64,000 nt of DNA from Agriotes lineatus (taxonomy: Eukaryota > Arthropoda > Insecta > Coleoptera > Elateridae), in assembly GCA_940337035.1 (NCBI GenBank), contig CALNHX010007415.1:1-64000 (forward strand), read 5' to 3'. This document shows positions 55,370-64,000 of this stretch, piece after piece. The notes beneath the pieces were generated by a model that was not told the DNA's origin, did no database searches, and was given only the letters and a program-made list of their open reading frames with translations. The position numbers and the translations under genes are program-made. How positions within the stretch are numbered: the first letter of the stretch is position 1; the number at the start of each line of letters is the position of its first letter.

Positions 55370-56430
55370 CCGAACATTATTCTTGTTTAGTTATCTCGTG
55401 TATATCCTCTGAGCTTCCATGTTGTACTTTAAATGTATTAAATTTATTTGATGCTGCCGGAATACGCAGATCTTCTGTACTTGATAGTATTTCTCGATCT
55501 CCGTTATAATTTCCGTTTTATCAGTTAGTAGTTCTCCTTCTGTATTTTTTTACAATATTAAGTTCCATCTCTTTATAGGTTTGGGACCTTTACCTTTCTT
55601 TATTGTTTCTTCTATGATTCTTGTATTTGTGTCCGGCTATTTTATCTGACTTCTTTCCTAATTAGTTTATTCAATTCGGTAAAATCTATTTTATTTTCTA
55701 GAGTTTTTGATATCATCCCTTTTCTTTTTTTTTTAACATTTTGTTTCTTTTTGACTAATTTTGCTATAGAAGGTTTTGGGTTTGTTTGGTTGTACTGTTG
55801 CGGATTGTTGTATTGTGTTTGTTAGTGTACGTACTTCTCTCTCCAATTCAGCTTTTGTTTTTAAATCAACCTTTGTTATTTGTTTAATTGTTTTTGTAGT
55901 TTTACTTGATTATCTTGTTTGCGTTTTACCAGTTCTTCGTGGTTTATTATACAGCGTTTTTGATTAAGAATTCTTATTTATTTTCCAGGCAAAATTTATT
56001 GTTCTTGAGCTCTTATTAGTCGGTGACCACTACTTGTAGAAAATGTGCTTATAACTGATAAATCCTAAATAATGTGTGTAATTTGATAAAATTTAATAAA
56101 TTTCATTTTTGCTTTCTTGGTTTGGACTACGTTTTTCTTTCTTTTTAGAGACCGTGTTCAAAGCGTATAATTTTTTTCTAAATATTCAAACAGCTTACTT
56201 CCCCTTTCGTTACATACTCCTATTCCATAGATACCGCCTGTGTCTTTGCATTCTTTTTTCTTGTACCCCATTTTGTGTTGAATCGATAATTATTAGGAAA
56301 TATTTTGTAGGGTTTTCCTCTAATCCTCGCATTACTTTGTCATACAATCGATCTACTTCTTCTTCGTATATTGGATCATATATTGCGATGGTTGATTGCT
56401 CACAATTTAATTCTGTATGCATAGAGAAAT
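55370..56430 (-). pseudogene. LINE fragment: endonuclease end and RT linker
   Basis: On the minus strand, 56210-56422 reads YDPIYEEEVDRLYDKVMRGL, then NPTKYFLIIIDSTQNG. This is the endonuclease block where the usual catalytic GDFN appears as IDST, i.e. mutated. After frameshifts comes KVDLKTKAELEREVRTLTNT and FYSKISQ at about 55870-55740, then GPKPIKRW and GELLTDKTEIITE near 55500-55600, and SSTEDLRIPAAS near 55480. This is the linker before RT. The RT itself is missing; similarity stops near 55380. RTE-like on pattern grounds. Confidence 0.65.
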
Positions 56431-57187
56431 ATTGAACAAAGTCAATTAAAGCACAGAGTTAAAATATTTAATTTAATTGCAATCTAGACAGTTGTTAAAG
56501 TTATTGAATGCATTGGAAATGAGATGCCAGAAGCATAATTAGAGGGATAAAGGCTAGCATAAGAAACGCAGGTTTCAGAAGGATTGAATTTGAAGTTTGA
56601 GTAAAAGAAAGATTTAAAATGGCTAATATAATATAAGTAATATGATAGGTTTGAGCATATTTGAAATTGGACCAAATATAAGTAAATAATGCAAAAGGTT
56701 GGTTATGTGCATAATGAGTATAAGCGTAGAGTTATTAATAAACGTACGGTCCAGTGAAAAGCAAGCAAGCTGAAAGGTAGATGGAAATCAAAGCAAGATA
56801 AGATAGAATTTGCAAAGAGCATTGCAGAACGAGGGCAACGGAAATGAGGAATAATTAGTGGCGTGGTTAAAATTGAACTCAAGTGCCAGTGAAATGTAAA
56901 ACTAAGTGTTCATAGCAGAGCAGTGATAAATAACAGCTTATGTGGCAAGAAAGGACAATGTTTATGTATAACAAATAAAGACAATTTCTAGTTTTAAGCA
57001 ACAAACATGTTAATCAAATTTTATCCTTTTATTTGAAATTGTAACCAAAACTTATTTCCTTTAAACAATATTAGATCGCGATTACTAGGTAACGCAATGC
57101 TTTTTTGTTAAAAAAATAGGAAAATAATTCCTGTAATGTCAACTGGTGAGCTAATGATGGTCCTGATTTTTGGTGTTTGTATATAAT
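56431..57187. other. No gene recognised
   Basis: Purine-rich on the plus strand at 56500-56950, without a motif-bearing frame. Confidence 0.4.
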
Positions 57188-57340
57188 AATAGTAGATTAT
57201 GTTATTAGGAGTAAAAGTGATACTTTATGTGGCGAAGCTCAAGTTTATTTAGCCGAACGTTAGTGAGACAAATAATTCAGCTAAGCCACATAAAGTCACT
57301 TTCACTCCGAATAACATATACTATTTTATTCGCAAACGTA
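57188..57340 (+). mobile_element. Palindrome-headed element, copy c (head only)
   Basis: Starts AATAGTAGATTATGTTATTA and ends ATAACATATACTATT. The arms pair GGAGTAAAAGTGATACTTTA with its complement near 57293-57309 and TGTGGC with GCCACA. It is followed by TTTTATTCGCAAACG. No matching distal end was found; the sequence runs into the tRNA-like locus after about 55 bp. Confidence 0.75.
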
Positions 57341-57379
57341 TTCAGATAAATTTCATTAATATAAATTTAAAAAAAAGGA

Positions 57380-57452
57380 TGCATCGGCCGGGAATCGAAC
57401 CCGGGTGGCCCGGGAGTGACAGGCGAGCACTCTACCTCTGCGCCAACCTCGG
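57380..57452 (-). tRNA. tRNA-like locus, probably a tRNA-Gly pseudogene
   Basis: The 3' half is a perfect T arm (CCCGGGTTCGATTCCCGG) with B box GGTTCGATTCC and 3' strand CCGATGCA, as in tRNA-Gly. The A box TGGCGCAGAGG also fits the consensus, and eight T residues follow within 5 bp, so all Pol III signals are present. The 5' acceptor strand (CCGAGGT) does not pair with CCGATGC. The anticodon arm is distorted: CTGTCAC in the loop, GTC at the anticodon position as in tRNA-Asp, stem unpaired. It is most likely a pseudogene or a tRNA-derived SINE head, not a working tRNA. Confidence 0.6.
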
Positions 57453-57796
57453 TTGTTTAAATAACGCGCTACTATAATGATATATGAACATACTGAATCA
57501 CCCGAGCTAATAGCACACGGCCACAGCAGCTGTCACACCGTAACCCACGGCGACAGATGCTCCGCTCCGCTGCTTAAACGATTTAATTAAATTAAAACTT
57601 TTTCGTAGGTACTCTTTTTGAAAATAAAGACCGGCCTACGATCTAAGTCTAAAAATTAGCAAAATTTTAAGCCATCATACAATTTAATCGGTCCAGTATC
57701 TTCGGAGGAGATAGCGAAAAAACATAGAAAAAAGAATATATATAAATAAGGATAAAAATAAAACAAAACCCAAAGGGAACACAATCATCTTACTTG
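57453..57796. other. No gene; probable LINE 3' UTR from about 57700
   Basis: Nothing recognised near the tRNA-like locus. 57700-57796 is AT-rich and directly follows, on the minus strand, the stop of the LINE at 57797, so it is a reasonable 3' UTR. Confidence 0.4.
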
Positions 57797-59640
57797 CTAA
57801 GAACAAGCAGGTGTTCTTCCCTGCGCCCCTAATTTAAAACTAACTACATCTAAATGTCGCAAATGTCGAATCCGACGCCAGCGGACAGGCACCAAGTTGC
57901 CATAACTATTTAAGAAAATTTGAACTGCAGCGATTTTATATTTGTGATGCTTGATAAAAGAGTAGATATTTTCGAAGTTGAGATTTAAAACAAAGAGGTG
58001 ATAGTATTTTGAATTTGAGAGGTAATTGATTATATTGTTTGTAGATGTTATATGAAAATTAGCGTTTAAAAATTTCATATTTATGTAGCGGGGGTGTAAG
58101 CAATCCACGATAACGGACATTCAAATTGTGTACATCAGTTCTGAAGCTTAATCTTTCGAACAGATATCCTGGATGTTTAGTGATTATAATTTTGTGAAAA
58201 ATGCACAGTGCATGGTACCTTCTCCTGTTATTCATATTTAGCCAGTTAGCATATGATAAAGTATGAGAAATATGATCACATCGTCTAATACCGTAAATAA
58301 ACCTAAGACATGCGTTCTGTACTTTTTGTATTCGATTAATATCCAAATTATCAAGACAAGAACCGTAAACTACATCACAATAGTTGAAGGTCGATAATAT
58401 GACGGAATCACAGAGCTCTAATTTTAATTTTTTATTTAAAATAGTTTTACTGCTATAAAGGATTTTGAGTTTTGCAAAAGCGCCTTGGATTGATTTGTTT
58501 ATATGTTCCTTAAATCTTAAATTATTATCTAATATTAGTCCCAAATTTCTAGCAGAATTAATAACAGGAATCAGCACGTCATCCATGTAAATTTTAATTA
58601 GATCAAAGGCATTAGTTCTGGATTTAACTTTTCCAAAAAGCAGACAAGCAGATTTAGTCGCATTTATTTTAAAAAAATGTGGTTTGGAAATATTTAATAT
58701 GTTCTTCAGGTCTTCATTTAAAGTGCTTATGGCAGTATTAATATCATTGGGTGCCAATGAATAGTAAATTTGTGTATCATCTGCGTACATGTGATACTTG
58801 GCACTAAATGCAGCTAGAGAGAAGAAATTGCTTGTATATACGCAGTAAAGTAAGGGACCTAATATAGAGCCTTAGGGTAACCCGGAATTTAGTTCAAGAG
58901 CTGAAGACGTGAAACCATGAAGAATTACTTTTTGCTGCCGGTGTTTTAGGTAAGAACTGAACATATTAACTGTATCAAAACTGACGCCTACATAATGTAA
59001 AATTGCAAGTAAGAGATCATGACTTGGTAAGTCACATGCTTTACTATAATCAATTAATACCAGCAGTTAAATTATCTTTATCGACGGATTGAAATATGTC
59101 ATCCGTAACATTAAGTAATGCAGTTGAGCAACTATAATTTTTTCTAAAGCCCGATTGATGATTTGGCAATAAATTCGATGATAACAGATAACTGCGAAAT
59201 TGTGATTCGATTATTTTCTCTAACACTTTAGAGAAGGTAGGTAGGATGCTTATAGGTCGAAGATCTTTCAATTCTGATGGCGAGTTGACTTTAGCGATAG
59301 GATGTACAAGAGCTTGTTTCCAAGCTGATGGAAATGTTGAGGTAGTAATACAAAAATTGATGACGTATGCGATGTAGAAAGATAAATGAGGAATACAGTA
59401 GTTTAACATGATTGAATTGATTTGGTCATTACCTCGTGAAGTGGTTTTTATTGATTTAACGAGTTTATTGACTTCCTCCTCAGTGACACTAGTCAATTTA
59501 AAAGTTTCATTTACTTTGCCAGAAACGTTGTTTTGATAAAAATGTAAAATCTCTAAATCTGGAGAATTACCACCGCATGCGGAGTTTACAAAAAAATTAT
59601 TGATCTCATTGCCATTTCCTAATTGATTAGGAATATTTGT
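57797..59640 (-). pseudogene. CR1/L2-like LINE reverse transcriptase, 5'-truncated
   Basis: Minus-strand order: linker VTEEEVNKLVKSIKTTSRGN (59496 downward); RT fingers AWKQALVHPIAKV and DLRPISILPTFSKVLEK; HQSGFRKNYSCSTALLNVTD; motif A region LIDYSKACD after a frameshift near 59060; motif B region with LP-stop-GSILGPL, where the usual Gln is a TAA (near 58873); motif C MYADDTQIYYS (58790); and thumb and C-terminus to about 58060, including NYCDVVYGSCLDNLDINRIQKVQNA. A second frame extends the C-terminus to 57797. No RNase H is seen. The 5' end stops at the LTR element (59664). One frameshift and one nonsense codon suffice to inactivate it; otherwise it is well preserved. Confidence 0.9.
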
Positions 59641-59663
59641 ATTTTTATTTTTATTCGTATGAA

Positions 59664-60173
59664 TGTTTTAGCATATATGACTCAAAACAAACACTAAACA
59701 CTTTTAATTTAAATATTTAATGAAAATAACTCAGGGGTTAAATACAATCCGTGAAAATAATAACAAAAATTACTTGATAACTCTAAAACTAATTAAAACA
59801 AAACCGACGCAGAGACGCAACACTGTCACTTTTCGGATTCCCGATCAAAGTGTGTGTTTCTTAAAATCTACTACCCTCGCGCACTTTTTCTAATTGGGGT
59901 GTCTCACGTCCGAGGGCGTGAGAAGGCTGTTCTGCATAGAGTCCCTGTATATAAAAGAGTTGGGACATGTAGGGTTAATTGTTTTGGATCCACAAATCAT
60001 GGAGTATCTGATTTTTGCCGATTTTAAACTTTATGCATATTTCTTTCAACTAAAATAAATGAAAGATATCTGTGCTACATCACATGGTCCTTGATTTGTG
60101 GATCCAATGGCTCAACTCTTAGTACATATAGGAACTCTAGTTCTGCATATGGTCAGGCTAATATTCTGCTACA
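59664..60173 (-). repeat. 3' LTR, interrupted by a 203-bp MITE
   Basis: Repeats the 5' LTR from TATGCAGAACAGCC to TATATGCTAAA (minus strand). It starts TGTAGCAGAATATTAGCC directly after the polypurine tract. A MITE (59937-60139) splits it. Confidence 0.85.
59937..60139. mobile_element. hAT-like MITE in the 3' LTR with 8-bp TSD
   Basis: Ends TAGAGTCCCTGTATATA and, reversed, TAGAGTTCCTATATGTA. GTTCTGCA flanks exactly at 59929-59936 and 60140-60147. TGGATCCACAAATC occurs in both arms. Confidence 0.9.
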
Positions 60174-61404
60174 GTCTCCCCCTCCTGACGTAGTAAACGT
60201 CTCGCAGTACCTCAGGTCCTTTCTGTTGGGATGGATTCTTTCGGAGGCGTCCTCGTTTCCTCTTTGGAACCATTACCAGCGGGGCGGCCCAAGGAGATTC
60301 GCATTCCTCTATTACATCATCTGCCCACATCTGATACAGTTCCTTCTTGAGGAGTTCCCTTTTTGCGGGATTCACGCTATACGCGGGCACTGCTACAGCT
60401 TGATGATCACCACTGTCGATAGAATGCTCTGCATAAGGAGGAGGGCTTCCCCCTGGCCGAAACGTCCCTTCATCTTCTCGAAGTTCGACCTCAGTGACAC
60501 TGACACAGTGCACGAAAGTGGTCTCATTCTGGGTGGAAGTTTCGTCTTCTACATATTGGAACTGCTGATTCGGTTGATCGGCGAAGTGCCAACTGTATTT
60601 CCCATGATTTATCACGATGGCACCAGCTTGCAGAAAATCTATACCTAGAAGCGTGCGGTTCGTCTCTAGGCGTGGTAGCATTATTAAGGATGTCTGCACG
60701 GTACGATCCTTAATATAAATTGGCACCTTGGTAATCAGCACATCCTCTTGCGGGGCTATTCCGTCGGCAAACGCGAGTGTCCTCCTTTCAGCCGTCATAG
60801 GGTAATCCAGTGTCTGCAGGTATTCTAATACCCGATGCCCTCCGATACTAGCTTGGGCTCCGGAGTCAGCGTACGCCACACCTGTTCGTCCAAAAAGCTC
60901 TAAAGGTAGTAATGGTCTTGCGCATCCATTTTCAGTGGTAGTCCCCATCACTGCTGTGTAATTCAGGGTCGTCGTTGTAAGGTTTATGGACCCTTTTGAC
61001 GTCGAAGATCCGTTACAAGTAGTACAATTGGAGCGAATTATTCCAGGAGCACCGCAACCGTAACATCTTATTGTCGATGTGCTTGGACTTGTTTTCTCTG
61101 GCGCTGATCGCATTGTGTATTTTCGCATTTTCTTCTGGCAGTCTTCGACTGTGTGATCGAAATTTCTACAGAAAACACAAGGCGGACGATCTTTTGTATG
61201 ACGCATAGCTTCCTGTGTGGACATAACCCTTTTTGCATCAGCTTCTTGTATGGTGCGTTCAGACTCGCGAGCTAAAGTGAGAAGATCGTCAAAGGTCTTC
61301 GCATCTTCGCGTTTGACTCTTTTCCGTATTCTGCGGTGAAGTAGTCCATAGATCATGTCCAGCTGAATGCTTACAGTATGCGCTTCCTTCAATTGTGAAA
61401 ACAT
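60169..61404 (-). pseudogene. Gag C-terminus, protease and start of Pol
   Basis: A 411-residue open frame in phase with gag upstream. It starts in capsid-like sequence (MFSQLKEAHTVSIQLD). Two Cys knuckles follow at about residues 75-90 (CVFCRNFDHTVEDC, a C-x2-C-x4-H-x4-C) and 113-129 (CYGCGAP with later Cys). The aspartic protease has ADSGAQASIGG, where the usual DTG/DSG triad is present as DSG, then LLGIDFL. EECESPWAAPLVMVPKR marks the beginning of RT, after which the sequence is replaced by a basic tail ending in the LTR. So RT, RNase H and integrase are lost. The Met is internal; the real start is the gag ATG at 61980, cut off by one TAA. Confidence 0.88.
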
Positions 61405-61512
61405 GGCTCTTGCGCGACTGACAAAAATATCTGTGGACGTTTTATTGTCTTGTTCGTTGACAAATAAATCCCGATATATCTGATATGCTGGTTTTCGCGG
61501 TCCATAAGAATT

Positions 61513-61980
61513 TTATAACACTGTAGTGGCTTCTTCCCATGTTTTAATCGACGATTTTATACCTTGCCACCATGTAGCAGCTTCGCTCGTTAAAAGCATC
61601 GTTAGCCCGCGCAATGCGTTTTCTTCGGACACGTCCGCGCATTCTTTATATGTGTTCACAGCATCTATAAACGCAGCTACATCGTCGCCTGCAGTTCCCG
61701 AAAACCTAGATAAGCATTTTGCAAAGCTTCCTTTTGATGTAGTTACTGTGGATTCTGGAGTAGCGAATTGCGTTCGAAAATGTTGCACATCTAATTGAAT
61801 TTGTTGTAATTGTTCGTTAACTTTTGTTTGTACACCAGCAAGCAGTTGTTGTAACTGTTCCGTAGTCATTTGAACCACCGTGGAACTCATATCTCCGGCC
61901 GAAGAAACGAACGGAACTTGAGATTTATGTGTTTTATCACGAGTTTGCAGTCTTTTACTCCGACGAACACTTTCTGACAT
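61513..61980 (-). pseudogene. Gag N-terminal part
   Basis: 155 residues: basic start (MSESVRRSKRLQTRDK), a Gln-rich coiled-coil-like stretch (TEQLQQLLAGVQTKVNEQLQ), then capsid LSRFSGTAGDDVAAFIDAV and TSEAATWWQGIKSSI, typical of Ty3/gypsy gag. It ends at TAA (61513-61515). The next frame (to 61404 and on) continues in the same phase with capsid-like PRKPAYQIYRDLF, so a single nonsense codon splits one Gag-Pol reading frame. Known role: particle formation around the genomic RNA. Confidence 0.88.
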
Positions 61981-62044
61981 TCACAGAAAAGTTCGTAAAT
62001 AATTTTACGTTAATGTCTATAAACAAAGTTAATAGTCTTTAAAA

Positions 62045-62590
62045 TCAACGTAATTAATAAACAAAGACGCGACACTGTGTTGATTGTCTTATACGTCCAT
62101 ATACGGCAAACGCAGACGCGACGTGATTGTCGAAATGTCTGTACAATGGTCATTTTGCGTACGTATATAGTTAATTAATAAGCAAAGACGCGACACTGTG
62201 TCAATTGTCTTTGTGCATTTGTCAATATCACAACTGTCTATAATACGGCGAATGCAGACGCGAGGTGATTGTCGAACTGTCTCTACAATGTTCGTTTTGC
62301 GTATATAGTTAATTAATATGCAAAGACGCGACACTATGTCAATTGTATTCGTACATTTGTCAATATCACAACTGTCTATTATACGGCGAACGCAGACGCG
62401 ACGTGATTATCGAACTGTGTGTCCAATGTTCGTTTTGCGTATATAGTTAATTAATAAGCAAAGACGCGACACTGTGTCAATTGTCTTTGTACATTTGTTA
62501 ATATCACAACAATAATTACATATACGGCGAACGCAGACGCGACCTGATTGTCGAAATGTCTGTACAATGTTCGTTTTGCGTATACAGTAT
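62045..62590 (-). repeat. Leader tandem repeat, about 120-137-bp unit, four-plus copies
   Basis: Units share AAGACGCGACACTGTGTCAA, CAATATCACAACTGTC and ACGGCGAACGCAGACGCGA, starting near 62047, 62168, 62305 and 62443 with a partial to 62590. It lies in the untranslated leader between LTR and gag. Confidence 0.88.
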
Positions 62591-63067
62591 CACTTGTTTA
62601 CAGTTTACAACCACCGAATGGTAAACAAACCCGAGAGCTTAACTTACCCTCAAATTCCGGGTTACTTGAGGTCAAGTCCACAACTTTTGCGTGAACAATG
62701 GCACGATGCGGCGGCAGTTCCAGTGTAACGGGAATGGGATGACGTGTTCCTTGTCTAACAGCAGCGAGGAGCTTACTGGGGTTGAAAGTGAAAACAGCTC
62801 GTCTTGCGCAACTCTGGCTTTAGCAACGCTTGGGGCTAAAATGGAGGACGTTCGCTTCTACTACAAACGGATGCTGCAGTTGATGTGGCCCTAGGCGTTT
62901 GTGGAATTGCCCAAAATGGCTCAGCGTCGCATCACACACCACTTTCCTTGTATGATATACGTACTACGAAAGTCACCTTTAGCACTAATTTTAATAGCTG
63001 CTATTATTTATTTGTTTTAATTGCTTTTTGAGTCTGATTTTTATAGTATTTTTGTAAATTAACACGG

Positions 63068-63083
63068 CTTTACGTTGGCACCA
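63068..63083 (-). promoter_or_regulatory. Primer-binding site
   Basis: TGGTGCCAACGTAAAG (minus strand) directly after the 5' LTR. A TGG start complementary to a tRNA CCA end is expected here. I do not assign the tRNA. Confidence 0.7.
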
Positions 63084-63338
63084 GTTTAGCATATATGACT
63101 CAAAAAAAAAACTTTTAATTTAAATATTTAATGAAAATAACTCAGGGGTTAAATACAATCCGTGTAAATAAAATCAAAAATTACTTGATAACTCTAAAAC
63201 TAAACCGACGCAGAGACGCAACACTGTCACTTTTCGGATTCCCGGTCACAAGTGTGTGTTTCTTAAAATCTACTACCCTCGCGCACTTTTTCTAATTAGG
63301 GTGTCTCACGTCCGAGGGCGTGAGAAGGCTGTTCTGCA
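63084..63338 (-). repeat. 5' LTR, cut at GTTCTGCA
   Basis: Matches the 3' LTR from 63084 up to GTTCTGCA (63331-63338). The roughly 30 bp expected beyond this (as at 60148-60173) are replaced by unrelated sequence beginning TACAGTGGCTATATAAGG. Confidence 0.8.
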
Positions 63339-63559
63339 TACAGTGGCTATATAAGGACAGTGTGATCAATTTTGGTCCTGTTTCTGATTGGTTGTTTTAA
63401 AATCCGCCATTAAGAGTCGTTTTACGAAATTACACATAGTCACACAAAATTGCTTCTAAGTCCTTTCCCACACAGCAAAAACTTACTATTTCTGTACTAC
63501 GTTGTAACTTCAGAGAGTTCCTTAAAAGTTGCAGATGTTGCAGTTTTCCTTACAATTTA
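63339..63559. other. Possible start of another inserted element
   Basis: Begins TACAGTGGCTATATAAGGAC immediately after the same 8-mer used by the MITE in the other LTR. The far end is outside the window. Confidence 0.4.
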
Positions 63560-64000
63560 GTCACTAGGCGATCGTTGTTATGTTACTACAAATTGTAACG
63601 TTACTGCAGATAGTAAAGAAATTGCGGCAAGATTGTCAATTTGTTGTAAGGAAATAGTAAAAGAATTGTTAAAAGAAAGTCACCTTGTAGTATGGAAAAT
63701 GTCAAGAGATAGTTGTTGCATTGCAGGGAAATAGTAAAGCAATTGTCACTTTATAGTAAAGAAATTGACTAGAAATCGTTAATTTGTTGTAAAGTAACAG
63801 TAAAAGGATTGTTACAACATAATCACTTTGTAGTATGGAAATTATAAAGAGATAGTTACTGCATTGTAAGGAGATAGTAAAATAATTGTAACTTTATAAT
63901 CAAGAAGTAGTAAATTTGTCGTATAGGAACAGTAAGAAAATTGTTAAAAAGTAGTCACTTTTTCGTAAGAAAATTGTTTCTTTATAGTAAAGAAATAGCT
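63560..64000. repeat. Tandem array, about 131-143-bp unit, running off the window
   Basis: Unit starts (TCAATTTGTTGTAAGG-like) near 63636, 63779 and 63910. Each unit is itself built from shorter (A)TAGTAAAGNAATTGT-like words. The array continues past 64000 and may belong to the element starting at 63339. Confidence 0.8.

Larger units (their letters stand above)
59664..63338 (-). mobile_element. gypsy-type LTR retrotransposon, RT/RNase H/integrase deleted
   Basis: LTRs at 59664-60173 (interrupted) and 63084-63338 (interrupted, incomplete in window) share CTTTTCGGATTCCCG, CTACCCTCGCGCAC and TCACGTCCGAGGGCGTGAG. Transcription runs leftward: 5' LTR, primer-binding site (63068-63083), leader with tandem repeats, gag, protease, then a few residues reaching the RT domain and a jump to the polypurine tract (AGGAGGGGGAGAC, about 60186-60174). 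Everything between the RT start and the polypurine tract is missing. The element ends directly against the 5' edge of the CR1/L2-like LINE. Confidence 0.9.

Overview
This is eukaryotic, insect-like genomic DNA. It is AT-rich and intron/intergenic in character, and no confident single-copy host gene is visible. The repertoire (RTE-like and CR1/L2-like LINEs, Penelope-like elements, hAT, piggyBac, THAP-type transposase exons, TA-flanked MITEs, a gypsy-type LTR element) fits an arthropod. I lean towards a beetle, but order-level placement is inference only. Nearly every protein-like segment is a decayed transposable-element (TE) reading frame with stops, frameshifts or internal deletions.

Layout. 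1-9 kb: an inverted-repeat element carrying zinc-finger-linker remnants; a hairpin/GTCT-microsatellite repeat split by a 2.2-kb GC-rich insertion whose empty allele is preserved at 28.5 kb; and a diverged long-TIR foldback. 9-21.6 kb: a GC-rich 30-bp minisatellite, a foldback MITE, a hAT MITE with a perfect 8-bp TSD, a TA MITE, LINE and Penelope fragments, and a cluster of palindrome-headed elements. 23.5-26.2 kb: a hAT element with a decayed transposase split by an intron. 27-35 kb: RTE LINE pieces, several MITEs, one TIR element inserted inside another, THAP and helix-turn-helix transposase exons with a tandem exon duplication, and a second hAT copy inserted just 5' of the THAP exon. 37-41 kb: a second GTCT repeat, a second copy of the 30-bp minisatellite, palindromes and a MITE. 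43-45 kb: a LINE missing its catalytic core. 49-55 kb: two Penelope-like fragments, a piggyBac pseudogene and a double palindrome. 55-59.6 kb: two minus-strand LINEs, a palindrome and a tRNA-like locus. 59.7-63.3 kb: an internally deleted LTR retrotransposon with both LTRs interrupted at the same 8-bp site. The window ends in a roughly 140-bp tandem array.

The most unusual signal is a dispersed set of at least seven clear and two partial elements of about 370-460 bp net. Each opens with AATAGTA followed by a 110-150 bp imperfect palindrome. It then has an inward T-run-led terminal repeat, and it ends with the inverse of that repeat. The conserved part is short. Palindrome arms and inner terminal repeats differ strongly between copies, yet they match each other within a copy. 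One copy interrupts the arm of a foldback element, so its boundaries can be read directly. I know of no named family with exactly this layout; the nearest layout I know is Helentron-associated elements (subterminal inverted repeats plus a terminal hairpin), and that comparison is inference.
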